Shown here piece after piece: positions 25,576 through 35,290 of a stretch of 54,214 nucleotides of DNA. Position 1 is the stretch's first letter. Every line of letters begins with the position of its first letter. Below the pieces are notes generated by a model. The model searched no databases. It was not told the DNA's origin and saw only the letters and a list, made by a program, of their open reading frames with translations. The DNA is from Methylococcaceae bacterium UBA7658 (GTDB lineage: Bacteria; Pseudomonadota; Gammaproteobacteria; Methylococcales; Methylomonadaceae): the NCBI GenBank assembly GCA_002483425.1, contig DLHW01000020.1, positions 23,030 to 77,243 of the forward strand. The letters are read 5' to 3'. The position numbers and the translations under genes were made by a program.

Positions 25576-27408
25576 ATGCATCCCGTCATCGAAAAAGTCA
25601 CCCAAGAAGTCATTGAACGCAGCCATAAAACGCGTTCGGCCTATCTTAAATACATCGACGGCATCGCCAAGCAAGGGCCGACCCGTTCGACGCTGCCGTG
25701 CGGCAATCTGGCGCATGGTTTTGCAGCCTGCAATCCGAGCGACAAAGCCGATTTAAGGGGAGACAAAAAAGCCAATATTGCGATTATCACCTCTTACAAC
25801 GACATGCTATCGGCGCATCAACCCTATAAAGATGCGCCCGATTTAATCAAGGCGGCAATCCATGAAGCGGGCGGCGTGGCACAGGTTGCGGGCGGCGTTC
25901 CAGCGATGTGCGACGGCATTACCCAAGGCCAGCACGGCATGGAAATGTCGCTATTCAGCCGGGATTTGATTGCGATGTCCACCGCCATCGGCATGAGCCA
26001 TAACATGTTCGACGGCGCGTTGTACTTGGGCGTGTGCGATAAAATCGTGCCGGGTTTGCTCATCGGCGCGCTGAGTTTCGGGCATTTACCGGCGGTTTTC
26101 GTTCCGGCAGGCCCGATGCCGAGCGGGATCACCAATAAGGAAAAAGCCCGCGCACGCCAAGCCTATGCGGTCGGAAAAATCGGACGGGAAGAATTGCTGG
26201 CGGCGGAATCCGCTTCTTACCATAGCGCCGGTACCTGCACTTTTTACGGTACTGCCAACAGTAACCAGATGATGATGGAAATCATGGGCTTGCATTTGCC
26301 CGGCAGTTCTTTCATCAATCCTTACACGCCTTTACGCGACGAACTGACCAAAGCGGCGGCTAAACAAGTCCTGAAATTTACTGCGTTGGGCAACGATTTC
26401 CGGCCTATCGCCCATGTCGTTGACGAAAAAGCCATCATCAATGCCGTCATCGGCTTGCTGGCGACCGGTGGCTCAACCAACCACACCATGCACTTGATCG
26501 CCATTGCCCGCGCGTCAGGCATTGTGCTGAACTGGGATGATTTCGACCGGATTTCCAAAGCCGTTCCGCTCATCGCAAAAATTTACCCGAACGGCCCAGC
26601 CGACGTAAATCATTTCCAGGCGGCGGGCGGCATGGGCGTTTTGATTGCGGAACTGCTCCGTAACGGTTTATTGCACGAGGATGTGCTGACGGTTGGCGAT
26701 CAACCCGGCATGAATTATTACACCCAGGAACCCCGATTGATCGACGACAAGTTGGTTTGGGAACCGGTTCCAGCAGAGTCGCTGGATAAAGAAGTGCTAA
26801 GTACCGTTGCAAACCCGTTTGCGACCGGCGGTGGATTGCACGTAATGCACGGCAATTTAGGGCGTGGCGTCTCTAAATTATCGGCAGTGGCGCCCGAACA
26901 CCAAATCGTCAAGGCACCTGCCGTCGTTTTCGACGACCAGGAAGACTTTCTTGCCGCTTTCAAGCGCGGCGAACTGGAGAAGGATTTCGTTGCCGTGCTC
27001 CGCTACCAAGGCCCGCGGTCGAACGGGATGCCGGAACTCCACAAACTGACCCCGCCGCTCGGCGTACTCCAGGATAAAGGCTTCAAGGTCGCGCTTGTCA
27101 CTGACGGACGGATGTCGGGCGCATCAGGTAAAGTCCCGTCCGCCATCCAAATGTGTCCTGAATGCCTGTCGGGCGGCCCGCTGGCGAAAGTCCACGACGG
27201 TGATATTATTTCGATGAATTTGCAAACCGGTGAAATCAACGCCTTAGTCGATGAAGCCGAATTTAACGCGCGGACGCCAGCGCCCAATACGGCAAAGAAC
27301 CACCATTACGGCAGCGGCCGCGAATTATTCCACCGGTTCAGGCTGGCGGCGTCTTCCGCTGAAACCGGCGCATCCAGTCTTTTTGAAGTTGACTATACTA
27401 GCGAATAA
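25576..27408 (+). CDS. edd: 6-phosphogluconate dehydratase
   Basis: The 610-residue protein converts 6-phosphogluconate to 2-keto-3-deoxy-6-phosphogluconate (KDPG). It belongs to the IlvD/Edd iron-sulfur dehydratases; the signature CDKIVPGLLIGAL and following VPAGPMPSG are clear, as are AGTCTFYGTANSNQM, LLATGGSTNHTMH and the C-terminal VTDGRMSGASGKVPSA. Cysteines in the CDK, GTC and related positions fit the cluster ligands. Length is typical for Edd (about 600) rather than IlvD. The purine-rich AGAGAAAGAAAG precedes the ATG. It acts with zwf upstream and eda downstream in the Entner-Doudoroff pathway. Confidence 0.97.
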   Translation: MHPVIEKVTQEVIERSHKTRSAYLKYIDGIAKQGPTRSTLPCGNLAHGFAACNPSDKADLRGDKKANIAIITSYNDMLSAHQPYKDAPDLIKAAIHEAGGVAQVAGGVPAMCDGITQGQHGMEMSLFSRDLIAMSTAIGMSHNMFDGALYLGVCDKIVPGLLIGALSFGHLPAVFVPAGPMPSGITNKEKARARQAYAVGKIGREELLAAESASYHSAGTCTFYGTANSNQMMMEIMGLHLPGSSFINPYTPLRDELTKAAAKQVLKFTALGNDFRPIAHVVDEKAIINAVIGLLATGGSTNHTMHLIAIARASGIVLNWDDFDRISKAVPLIAKIYPNGPADVNHFQAAGGMGVLIAELLRNGLLHEDVLTVGDQPGMNYYTQEPRLIDDKLVWEPVPAESLDKEVLSTVANPFATGGGLHVMHGNLGRGVSKLSAVAPEHQIVKAPAVVFDDQEDFLAAFKRGELEKDFVAVLRYQGPRSNGMPELHKLTPPLGVLQDKGFKVALVTDGRMSGASGKVPSAIQMCPECLSGGPLAKVHDGDIISMNLQTGEINALVDEAEFNARTPAPNTAKNHHYGSGRELFHRFRLAASSAETGASSLFEVDYTSE

Positions 27409-27439
27409 CCGATGCGCCATTAAGGAGACTCTACATCAG

Positions 27440-27547
27440 ATGACTTCAATGAATGCTTTTCGATTTCGCTCAGGAGATACCGGGCTTGTCGAAGAGTTTA
27501 AACAGAGTTTCCTAAAGATTAACCCAATACCGGAACGCCACTATTAA
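27440..27547 (+). other. Short ORF derived from a palindromic repeat, edd-eda gap
   Basis: A 35-residue open frame (starting MTSMNAFRFRSGDTGLVEEF) with AAGGAGA about 12 nt upstream fills most of the 161-nt gap between edd and eda. Its DNA contains TTTCG, GCTCAGGA and GGGCTTGTCGAAG, which resemble the TTCGACAAGCTCA / TTGTCGAAG pieces of the repeat at 53824-53906. I therefore favour a decayed repeat over a gene, although translation cannot be excluded. Confidence 0.35.
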
Positions 27548-27569
27548 ACACAGTTAAAAGGGAACGATC

Positions 27570-28211
27570 ATGCACAAAAACTGGAAAATCCAACCGCGCG
27601 ACATTTTAACCGCAGGGCCGGTCATGCCCGTAATGGTCATTCAACATATCGACGACGCCGTGCCGCTCGCCAAAGCGCTAGTCGAAGGCGGAATTAAAGT
27701 CTTGGAAATCACCTTGCGCACGCCAATCGCGCTGGATGCGATAAAGCTCATCAGCCGGGAAGTCAAAGACGCCATCGTCGGCGCAGGCACCATCGCCAAT
27801 CCGGCGCAACTACAAGCCGCTCAAGACGCCGGGGCGGTATTCGCCATAAGCCCTGGGTTGACGCCTGCTCTCTTAGAAGCTGGCGGTAACGGTCAAATCG
27901 CATTGATTCCCGGTGTTGCAACTTTATCTGAATTGATGTTGGGCATGGAATACGATCTCGATCACTTCAAGTTTTTCCCTGCCGAAGCCGCCGGCGGTAT
28001 TCCTATGTTACAAGCTATTTCAGGACCGTTTCCGCAGATTACGTTCTGTCCGACCGGCGGCGTCTCGCCGGGTAATTACAAAGACTATTTGCAATTACCG
28101 AACGTTGCCTGCGTCGGCGGCTCTTGGCTGGCTCCGCAAGCGGTCGTCGCTGAAAAGAATTGGGCGAAAGTTTCCGAACTGGCGCACCAAGCCGTGGCAA
28201 ACGCTAAATAG
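27570..28211 (+). CDS. eda: KDPG aldolase (2-dehydro-3-deoxy-phosphogluconate aldolase)
   Basis: The 213-residue class I aldolase splits KDPG into pyruvate and glyceraldehyde 3-phosphate. The TIM-barrel hallmarks are present: Glu46 in LEITLRT (proton transfer), VGAGTI, SPGLTP, and Lys134 in DHFKFFPAE, the Schiff-base lysine. FCPTGGVSPGNYKDYL near 170 forms the phosphate site. AAGGGAACG precedes the ATG. Length is typical of the family. It follows edd by 161 nt and precedes gltA by 62 nt; its products enter the gap/pyk steps encoded 20 kb away. Confidence 0.97.
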   Translation: MHKNWKIQPRDILTAGPVMPVMVIQHIDDAVPLAKALVEGGIKVLEITLRTPIALDAIKLISREVKDAIVGAGTIANPAQLQAAQDAGAVFAISPGLTPALLEAGGNGQIALIPGVATLSELMLGMEYDLDHFKFFPAEAAGGIPMLQAISGPFPQITFCPTGGVSPGNYKDYLQLPNVACVGGSWLAPQAVVAEKNWAKVSELAHQAVANAK

Positions 28212-28273
28212 CATTAGCCTTTTCCGGGTGTTGTGGTAATCTAAAAATCATATTAAAGACTGAGAGCGATTTT

Positions 28274-29560
28274 ATGAACAATCCCCGCAGCCTGTCATTA
28301 ACCGAAAACGATCAACTCGTCTGCGAGTTACCGCGCTTATCGGGAACCATCGGACCCGATGTAATCGATGTCCAACAGCTTTACAAACAAACCGGCCTGT
28401 TTACTTACGATCCCGGTTTTATGTCCACGGCAAGTTGCCAATCCGCCATAACGTACATCGACGGCGAAGCCGGGGTACTGCTTTATCGCGGTTATCCCAT
28501 CGAACAACTCGCCCAGCATTGCACCTTTCTGGAAGTCTGCTATTTATTGCTTCACGGGGAGTTACCAGGTAAACCCGAACTGGCTGAATTCGAACACAAT
28601 GTGACCATGCATACGATGGTGCACGATCAAGTCAATCTCTTTTTCCGTGGCTTTAGGCGCGACGCCCACCCGATGGCCATTATGGTCGGCGTGGTCGGCG
28701 CACTTTCGGCGTTTTATCATGACGCGATGGACATCCATTCCAAAGACGACCGTATGATGTGTGCTATTCGTCTGATCGCCAAAGTTCCGACCATTGTCGC
28801 CATGTGCCATAAATACAGCACCGGCTCGCCGTTCATGTACCCGCAAAACAAGCTGAATTACGTTGAAAACTTCATGATGATGATGTTGGCAACGCCTTGT
28901 GACGATTTCACACCAAATCCGGTTTTAGTAAAAGCATTGGATAGAATATTGATCCTGCATGCCGACCATGAGCAAAACGCCTCTACTTCGACTGTTCGAT
29001 TGGCGGGATCCAGCGGCGCTAATCCGTTTGCTTGTATAACCGCCGGTATAGCTTGTCTATGGGGTGCAGCGCACGGCGGCGCGAACGAAGCCGTGCTCAA
29101 CATGCTAATGGAAATCGGCGATACTTCAAGGATCGAACTTTATCTTAACAAAGCCAAAGATAAAAACGATCCGTTCCGGCTCATGGGTTTCGGTCATCGC
29201 GTCTATAAAAGCCACGATCCGCGTTCCCGGTTGATGCGCGAAACCTGCCATGAAGTCCTTACCGAATTAGGTTTGCACGACGATAAAATCTTCAAATTGG
29301 CGTTGGAACTCGAAAAAATCGCCCTGGAAGACGACTATTTCATTAGCAAAAAATTGTATCCCAACGTCGATTTTTATTCTGGCATCGTTCTCCATGCGCT
29401 GGGTATTCCCAGCAAAATGTTCACCGCCATCTTCGCCATGGGCCGCACCATCGGCTGGATTTCGCATTGGGATGAAATGATCGCCGATCCCGAACAAAAA
29501 ATCGGTCGGCCACGACAGCTTTATACCGGACATCCGCGGCGGGATATTCCACCGGTATAA
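28274..29560 (+). CDS. gltA: Citrate synthase (type II, hexameric-like)
   Basis: The 428-residue enzyme condenses acetyl-CoA with oxaloacetate. The catalytic triad is visible in HADHEQNAST, GAAHGGANEAV and PNVDFYSG, along with the FGHRVYK substrate motif. The N-terminal extension (LPRLSGTIGPDVIDVQQLYKQTGLFTYDPGF) matches the long Gram-negative type that in E. coli is allosterically inhibited by NADH. It ends GHPRRDIPPV. It may be co-transcribed with eda, 62 nt upstream. A short 6-bp stem (GCGCTA/TAGCGC, 29578-29599) after the stop is too weak to be called a terminator. Confidence 0.97.
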   Translation: MNNPRSLSLTENDQLVCELPRLSGTIGPDVIDVQQLYKQTGLFTYDPGFMSTASCQSAITYIDGEAGVLLYRGYPIEQLAQHCTFLEVCYLLLHGELPGKPELAEFEHNVTMHTMVHDQVNLFFRGFRRDAHPMAIMVGVVGALSAFYHDAMDIHSKDDRMMCAIRLIAKVPTIVAMCHKYSTGSPFMYPQNKLNYVENFMMMMLATPCDDFTPNPVLVKALDRILILHADHEQNASTSTVRLAGSSGANPFACITAGIACLWGAAHGGANEAVLNMLMEIGDTSRIELYLNKAKDKNDPFRLMGFGHRVYKSHDPRSRLMRETCHEVLTELGLHDDKIFKLALELEKIALEDDYFISKKLYPNVDFYSGIVLHALGIPSKMFTAIFAMGRTIGWISHWDEMIADPEQKIGRPRQLYTGHPRRDIPPV

Positions 29561-29690
29561 ATCCATCAAGCCGAATTGCGCTAGTCCCGATAATAGCGCT
29601 TCTAAACTAAGTTAACATCATAGTGGAAGAACCGTTAAGAAAAGTCGCGCGGAATAGTTACCATCTCTTATGTTTCTGTAAATTCACTCG

Positions 29691-30284
29691 TTACCTTAAC
29701 AGTCTTAATTTTTCCCGGTTCAACGCCAGCCACTGTATCGCAATAATGGGAATACCCGATTCGATCTTATTTTCATCCAGCATCCGGTAAACTTCATCGA
29801 AGGTAACGGTATAAACAAAAATATCCTCGTCTTCATGTTGTAATCCGTGGATGCCGCCGATCTGCCCGCTATCGACCCGGCCGTAAAACAGGCTGATCAT
29901 TTCAGAAGAACCGCCCGGCGTGGTATAAAAACGGCTGATAAGTTTTAACTCTAAGATGTCGCAGCCCGCCTCCTCTTTCGATTCCCGGACGGCGACCTGC
30001 TCCGGCGTTTCGCCTGCGTCGATAGCGCCGGCAACGATCTCGACCAGCCAGGCCCGGCCGGTATTCGCAGCCGCGCCGACGCGAAATTGCTCGATCAGTA
30101 CAACCTTATCGGCATCGGGATCGTATAAAATGACCGCTACGCAATTATTGCGCCGGAACAGTTCCCTGCTGATCTCACCGCTCCACCCGCCAGCAAACAG
30201 AGTATGCTTAAGTTGGAATTTTTCCATGACGAAAAAGCCGTCGTATACCGTCTCTTTTCCGATAATTTCGAATTGTCTATCCAT
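29691..30284 (-). CDS. Nudix hydrolase, ADP-ribose pyrophosphatase-like
   Basis: The 197-residue protein has a complete Nudix box, GAIDAGETPEQVAVRESKEEAGC, split in the family pattern G-x5-E-x7-REUxEExG (written here as GAIDAGE then RESKEEAG). The N-terminal strand region (ETVYDGFFVMEKFQLKH) and AVILYDPDADKVVLIEQFR are characteristic of NudF-type ADP-ribose pyrophosphatases, which hydrolyse ADP-ribose to AMP and ribose 5-phosphate. Other nucleoside diphosphate-linked substrates are possible. The start codon overlaps the stop of the upstream dehydrogenase gene in TAATG, so the two are translationally coupled. Confidence 0.9.
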   Translation of the reverse strand: MDRQFEIIGKETVYDGFFVMEKFQLKHTLFAGGWSGEISRELFRRNNCVAVILYDPDADKVVLIEQFRVGAAANTGRAWLVEIVAGAIDAGETPEQVAVRESKEEAGCDILELKLISRFYTTPGGSSEMISLFYGRVDSGQIGGIHGLQHEDEDIFVYTVTFDEVYRMLDENKIESGIPIIAIQWLALNREKLRLLR

Positions 30285-31402
30285 TATTTGCCTTGGTACG
30301 CCACTTTGTAAATGAGTCCGTTTTGGTCGTCGGAAATCAGCAAACTGCCGTCCGGCATTTCCAATAAGTCGACAGGACGGCCTATTACCTTATACTCTTC
30401 CGTTAACCAGCCGCCAATAAAAGTCTCTTGCGCATCCGGTCGACCGTTTTTAAACTTTATCAAATCGACTCGATAACCGTCGGGTTTGCTTCGGTTCCAC
30501 GAACCGTGCAAGGCCGTGAAAAGCTGATTTCGATAACTTTCCGGAAATTGCCGCCCCCGGTAAAACCTTAATCCCAAAGGGGCATTGTGCGCTTTATATT
30601 TCCAGACCGGAGCAATAGTGTCTTTACAGTTTTTACCCATCCCGAATTCTGGATCGATAATATCGCCGCCGTGGCAAAAAGGATAGCCAAAATGTTCGCC
30701 GGGCTTCGTCCACTGATTTAACTCATCTGGAGGCATATCGTCGCCCAAATAATCGCGGCCATGCTCATTGAAAAACAAGGCGTTAGTTTCGGGTTGCCAG
30801 TCGAAACCCACAGTATTACGGATACCTTCGGCAATAAGCTCTAATTGGCTGCCATCGGGATTCAGTCTGATTAACGACGCATAGGGCTTATCCGGTTTAC
30901 AAATATTACAGGGCGCGCCGATCGCGGTATACAGCTTACCGTCGGGTCCGAAGCGTAAATACTTCCAGCCGTGGTGTTTATCGGACGGTAGTTTATCGTA
31001 CACGACCACGGGTTTCGGCGGATTGTTCAAGTTTTGAGATATTTTATCAAACCGTATAATCCTATTTATTTCAGCGACATAGAGAGAACCATCCCAATAA
31101 GCCACACCGTTCGGCATGTACAAACCTTCGGCAATCGTATACGTTTTATCGGCTACGCCGTCTTGGTCGCTGTCTTCCACAGCATACACTGTACCTGCAG
31201 CGCCTGTGCCGATATAAACAATCCCTTGATCGCCTAACGCCAGGCTGCGAGCATTCGGTAAATTATGGGCAAAAACGATCACCTTAAAACCCGATGGAAC
31301 ATGCAGATTTTTCAGTAAATCGTAATGATTTTCAGTATTCGCAACACCTAAACACGAAATTATCGAAAGCGCAAAAATGAGTAAAATTAGCATTAATCTC
31401 AT
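30284..31402 (-). CDS. PQQ-dependent sugar dehydrogenase-like beta-propeller (sorbosone dehydrogenase family)
   Basis: The 372-residue protein has a hydrophobic export signal ending in SIISC, which could be a lipobox, then a six-bladed propeller of the GSDH/L-sorbosone dehydrogenase family. Family segments include VPSGFKVIVFAHNLPNARSLAL, VAEINRIIRFD, HHGWKYLRFGPDGKLYTAIGAPCN, LFFNEHGRDYLGDD, and HNAPLGLRFY, GSWNRSKPDGYRV towards the end. Relatives oxidise soluble aldoses using PQQ in the periplasm; substrate and cofactor use here are inferred. Transcribed with the Nudix gene (1-nt overlap) and divergent from htpX. Confidence 0.85.
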   Translation of the reverse strand: MRLMLILLIFALSIISCLGVANTENHYDLLKNLHVPSGFKVIVFAHNLPNARSLALGDQGIVYIGTGAAGTVYAVEDSDQDGVADKTYTIAEGLYMPNGVAYWDGSLYVAEINRIIRFDKISQNLNNPPKPVVVYDKLPSDKHHGWKYLRFGPDGKLYTAIGAPCNICKPDKPYASLIRLNPDGSQLELIAEGIRNTVGFDWQPETNALFFNEHGRDYLGDDMPPDELNQWTKPGEHFGYPFCHGGDIIDPEFGMGKNCKDTIAPVWKYKAHNAPLGLRFYRGRQFPESYRNQLFTALHGSWNRSKPDGYRVDLIKFKNGRPDAQETFIGGWLTEEYKVIGRPVDLLEMPDGSLLISDDQNGLIYKVAYQGK

Positions 31403-31516
31403 AAAATAACCTCATAGCTGTTAAACTTAACCACAGTTTATCATTCTAAAATGACGTTGAATTATAATCTTCAGCCCCCATAACAACAGCGCAACCACAA
31501 GCAACGAGGCCACACT

Positions 31517-32392
31517 ATGATGAGAATATTATTATTCCTCGCTACTAACATCGCCGTGATGATAGTTATTAGCATTTTGTTCAATCTTTTGGGTTTAAGC
31601 GGCTATGTTACCGCGCAAGGTTTAGACCTGAAATCGCTATTGATGATGTCGGCGGTCATCGGCATGACCGGATCGATTATTTCCTTGGCAATGTCGAAAA
31701 CGATGGCTAAATCGTCGATGGGCGTAATGCTGATCGAACAACCGCAAAATCAAACCGAAAAATGGTTATACGATGTCGTCGCCAAACAAGCGCGGCAAGC
31801 CGGCATCGGTATGCCGGAGGTCGGTATTTTCCAAGTCGGCATGCCGAATGCGTTTGCCACCGGCATGAGCCGCAACAGTTCTCTGGTCGCCGTAAGCACC
31901 GGTTTACTGCAAAGCATGACGCCGGATGAAGTCGAGGCTGTCATCGGCCATGAAATCTCGCATATCGCTAATGGCGATATGGTTACGATGGCGTTGATGC
32001 AAGGCGTACTCAATACTTTCGTGTATTTCTTCGCCACCATCATCGGGCATATCGTCGATCGCGCCTTATCGAGTAATGATGATCGCAGCGGTATGGGGAT
32101 GGGTTATTACTTGGCGCAAATGATCGCGCAAATCGCACTCGGCTTTTTGGCGTCTATTTTAGTTTGCTGGTTTTCACGCCAGAGGGAATTCAGAGCGGAC
32201 TCGGGCGGCGCAAGTTTAGCTGGCCGTCAAAAAATGATCGGCGCCTTACGAGCCTTGCAACGCAGTCATGACCAACAAGAATTACCCGGCCAATTTGCCG
32301 CGTTCGGCATCAACGGCGGCGGCATTCAAAAACTGTTTATGACCCATCCGCCGCTGGAAGAACGTATTGCAGCTTTGCAAAACGCTAACTGA
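31517..32392 (+). CDS. htpX: Membrane zinc metalloprotease HtpX
   Basis: The 291-residue protein is close to the E. coli length (293). Two N-terminal membrane helices (MRILLFLATNIAVMIVISIL and the LMMSAVIGMTGSIISLAM segment) precede the zinc-binding motif HEISH (in VIGHEISHIANGD) with the downstream glutamate in QREFRADSGGA. A second pair of helices lies between them. HtpX degrades misfolded inner-membrane proteins with FtsH and is usually induced by envelope stress. The C-terminus MTHPPLEERIAAL is characteristic. GAGG precedes the ATG by about 9 nt. Divergent from the dehydrogenase gene. Confidence 0.97.
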   Translation: MMRILLFLATNIAVMIVISILFNLLGLSGYVTAQGLDLKSLLMMSAVIGMTGSIISLAMSKTMAKSSMGVMLIEQPQNQTEKWLYDVVAKQARQAGIGMPEVGIFQVGMPNAFATGMSRNSSLVAVSTGLLQSMTPDEVEAVIGHEISHIANGDMVTMALMQGVLNTFVYFFATIIGHIVDRALSSNDDRSGMGMGYYLAQMIAQIALGFLASILVCWFSRQREFRADSGGASLAGRQKMIGALRALQRSHDQQELPGQFAAFGINGGGIQKLFMTHPPLEERIAALQNAN

Positions 32393-32410
32393 AAGCGCGA
32401 CTTAAGCAAT

Positions 32411-32450
32411 CGTTTGTCCGGTATAGATTTCAACCCCAGCCGGACAAACG
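32411..32450. terminator. Terminator-like hairpin between convergent genes
   Basis: CGTTTGTCCGG (32411-32421) and CCGGACAAACG (32440-32450) form a perfect 11-bp stem with an 18-nt loop, 18 nt after htpX and 42 nt from the end of the convergent P-type ATPase gene. There is no T run on either side, so its use as an intrinsic terminator is tentative. Confidence 0.5.
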
Positions 32451-32492
32451 CAATCTAACAAATAACAATCCGTTCAATTTAAAAAGCATTTA

Positions 32493-35219
32493 TCAGGAAG
32501 CACTCTGTGAACGCTTGATCATTTTTTTGCTTATCGAACGAATCACTATTTTTTCGATCTCCACAAAAAAAAACAAACTGGCGGCAACCATTACGATCAA
32601 TTTCCAAGTCTGCCATCCTAGACTTTCGGTTTCAAATAAAGCTTGCATCGCCGGTAAATAAGTTAGCCCCAATTGCGCCAGTAACAACACAAAAATCGCA
32701 AGCCAGATTAGCCAGTTACCGAATAATCCGCGCACATTAAGCACCGAATTGAGCAAATAACGGCTGTTAAAAACGTAGAAAATCTCGAACATCACCAATG
32801 TGTTAAGCGCCACCGTACGGGCCGTTTGTATGGATGAGGCTTGACTTTGCTCCCAGAGGAAAAGGCCGTAAGTTCCGCCGACCATGATAATGGAAATAAA
32901 AAATATGCGCCAGACGAGGAATTTTGACAGCAATGGTTCATCGGGCTTTCTGGGTGGCCGGTTCATTACATTACGTTCCGGCAATTCGAACGCCAGCGTA
33001 AGCGATAAAGTCGTTTCTGTAATCATATTGATCCACAATATCTGGACAGGCGTAATCGGTAGAATATTGCCCGAGAAGGTAGCGACCACAATCATCATGG
33101 CTTCGGCAAAACTGGTCGGCAAGATATAGATAATGGCTTTCTTTAAATTATCGTAAACGCCTCTGCCCGCCCCCACCGCTTTAGCAATCGAAGCAAAATT
33201 ATCGTCGGCCAGCACCATTTCGCTGGCTTCTTTAGCAACCTCCGTACCTATATTGCCCATCGCTATCCCGACGTCAGCGCATTTGAGCGCCGGCGCATCA
33301 TTTACGCCGTCGCCTGTCATCGCAACAATGTGATTATGCGCTTGTAGCGCCCTCACCAGACGTAATTTGTTTTCCGGACTAACCCGGGCAAAAACATCGA
33401 CGGAGCGGATCGCTTCGTACAGTCCGGTTTCGGACATCAGATCGAGTTCCTCTCCCTGGAGCACAGAACCATTCCCTACATTCAATTGTTCGGCGATTGT
33501 CTGCGCCGTAATGGCATGGTCGCCCGTGATCATCTTAACTTTAACGCCTGCGTCCTGGCATTGACGGACTGCTTGCAATGCTTCCGGGCGCAACGGGTCT
33601 ACCATACCCACAATACCCAATAATATGAATTCCGAGTCGATGCTATCGAAATCTAATTGGGTTTGCGTTAACGGTGCTGCTTTCATTGCTACGGCGATGA
33701 GTCTTTGCCCGCTGGCGGCAAGCTTAGTGATTTGGCGATGGTATCCGTCAGTGTCCAAAGGCATAATCGCATTTCGTTTTTGTTGATAACGGCAAAGATT
33801 GACAATTTTTTCCGGCGCGCCTTTAACCAGTATAAAACCGGTATCGCGCCCGGCATGTAAAGTCGCCATATAGCTGTATTGCGACTCGAATGGAATAACA
33901 TCCAAACGGGGTAACGCCGACTTTAATTGACTGCCGGATAAACCGGCTTTTATCGCTAACGTGATTAAAGCCGCTTCAGTCGGATCGCCGTGGATTTGCC
34001 ATTTTCCGGCAACAGAAATTACCGACGCATTATTACAAAGCGCTGCGGTTTTTATCAGCCGGTGTAATTCAGGGTAGGTTTTGAGAGCGATTTCAGCCCC
34101 TTCGTGCTTAATACTACCGTTATAAGGGTCATACCCGGCCCCTTCGACCGTAAAAAAGACATTGCCGGCAATAACGGATTTAACCGTCATTTCGTTGCAC
34201 GTCAAAGTGCCGGTCTTGTCCGTGCAAATCACCGTTACCGAACCTAATGTTTCAACCGCAGGCAAGCGCCGGATGATCGCGTTTTGCCTTGCCATCTGTT
34301 GAACGCCGATCGCCAAGGTAATTGTCATAATGGCGGGTAACCCTTCCGGGATGGCGGCTACGGCAAGACTCACCACGGCTAAAAATAAGTCGGTTGGAGC
34401 GGAATGCTGGATCGACCACCCGTACACAAAAGTCACTGCAGCCACTGTTAAAATAACTAACGTCAACCATCTGCTGAATACGGCTATCTGTCTGAGTAAC
34501 GGTGTCAATAACGGAGTAACTGAACTTAGTAGTGTATTAATCCGGCCTATTTCGGTAGCGTCGCCGGTCGCTACAACAATGCCGATACCGGACCCGTAAG
34601 TCACTAAGGTACCGGAGTAAGCCATATTCCGGCGTTCGGCTAACGCGCAAGTAATTTCAATAAGTTGACAATTTTTTTCGGCTGGAACAGACTCACCGGT
34701 CAACATAGATTCGTCTATCTTTAAACTCTTTGTGCTCCATAGCCGAAGGTCGGCGGGAACTTTATCGCCGCTTTCCAAGATAACAATATCGCCCGGCGCC
34801 AACTGTTCCGAAGGAACGGAGAACTCCTTACCGTTTCTCCGCACCTTCGCCTGCAAAGTCAATAAGTTACGAATGCTATCCAGCGCTTGTTCGGCTTTGC
34901 CTTCTTGGATATACCCAATGATGGCATTGATAAGCACCACACTTAAAATCACCAGACTATCGACTTGTTCGCCAATCGAATAGGTAATGACAGACGCTAT
35001 GAGCAGCAAATAAATCAATACATTATGAAATTGACTCAAAAACCTTTTAAAAGGACTGCGCGCGCTGTAAAGGGTTAAATGGTTGGCCCCGTGGATTTTC
35101 AATCTTTTATCGGCTTCTTCCCGGCTCAAGCCGGAGCCGCCGGTAGAAAAAAAGGCGCACACTTCGTCAATGGTTTTTAAGCACCATAACGGCTCGCCTC
35201 CGTTATTTTTTTTACTCAT
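32493..35219 (-). CDS. P-type cation-transporting ATPase (P2-like)
   Basis: The 908-residue pump has the cation ATPase N-terminal domain (SREEADKRLKIHGANHL), the actuator motif TGES (174-177), PEGL in the fourth membrane helix (291-294), the phosphorylated aspartate in DKTGTLT (Asp334), KGAPE in the nucleotide domain and TGDGVNDAPAL before the C-terminal helices. The VAAIPEGLPA helix and six C-terminal segments resemble Ca2+- and Na+/K+-type (P2) pumps. In the sixth helix NMITETTLSLTLAFE carries Glu where SERCA has Asp, so the transported ion is uncertain. Its gene and the beta-CASP gene downstream in coordinates are on the same strand, 71 nt apart. Confidence 0.92.
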   Translation of the reverse strand: MSKKNNGGEPLWCLKTIDEVCAFFSTGGSGLSREEADKRLKIHGANHLTLYSARSPFKRFLSQFHNVLIYLLLIASVITYSIGEQVDSLVILSVVLINAIIGYIQEGKAEQALDSIRNLLTLQAKVRRNGKEFSVPSEQLAPGDIVILESGDKVPADLRLWSTKSLKIDESMLTGESVPAEKNCQLIEITCALAERRNMAYSGTLVTYGSGIGIVVATGDATEIGRINTLLSSVTPLLTPLLRQIAVFSRWLTLVILTVAAVTFVYGWSIQHSAPTDLFLAVVSLAVAAIPEGLPAIMTITLAIGVQQMARQNAIIRRLPAVETLGSVTVICTDKTGTLTCNEMTVKSVIAGNVFFTVEGAGYDPYNGSIKHEGAEIALKTYPELHRLIKTAALCNNASVISVAGKWQIHGDPTEAALITLAIKAGLSGSQLKSALPRLDVIPFESQYSYMATLHAGRDTGFILVKGAPEKIVNLCRYQQKRNAIMPLDTDGYHRQITKLAASGQRLIAVAMKAAPLTQTQLDFDSIDSEFILLGIVGMVDPLRPEALQAVRQCQDAGVKVKMITGDHAITAQTIAEQLNVGNGSVLQGEELDLMSETGLYEAIRSVDVFARVSPENKLRLVRALQAHNHIVAMTGDGVNDAPALKCADVGIAMGNIGTEVAKEASEMVLADDNFASIAKAVGAGRGVYDNLKKAIIYILPTSFAEAMMIVVATFSGNILPITPVQILWINMITETTLSLTLAFELPERNVMNRPPRKPDEPLLSKFLVWRIFFISIIMVGGTYGLFLWEQSQASSIQTARTVALNTLVMFEIFYVFNSRYLLNSVLNVRGLFGNWLIWLAIFVLLLAQLGLTYLPAMQALFETESLGWQTWKLIVMVAASLFFFVEIEKIVIRSISKKMIKRSQSAS

Positions 35220-35290
35220 ACAACATTATGACCCAGCTAATTGCTTATAGTGTTTTGATCCAATTTGAATAACAAACATCGAATCAACTA

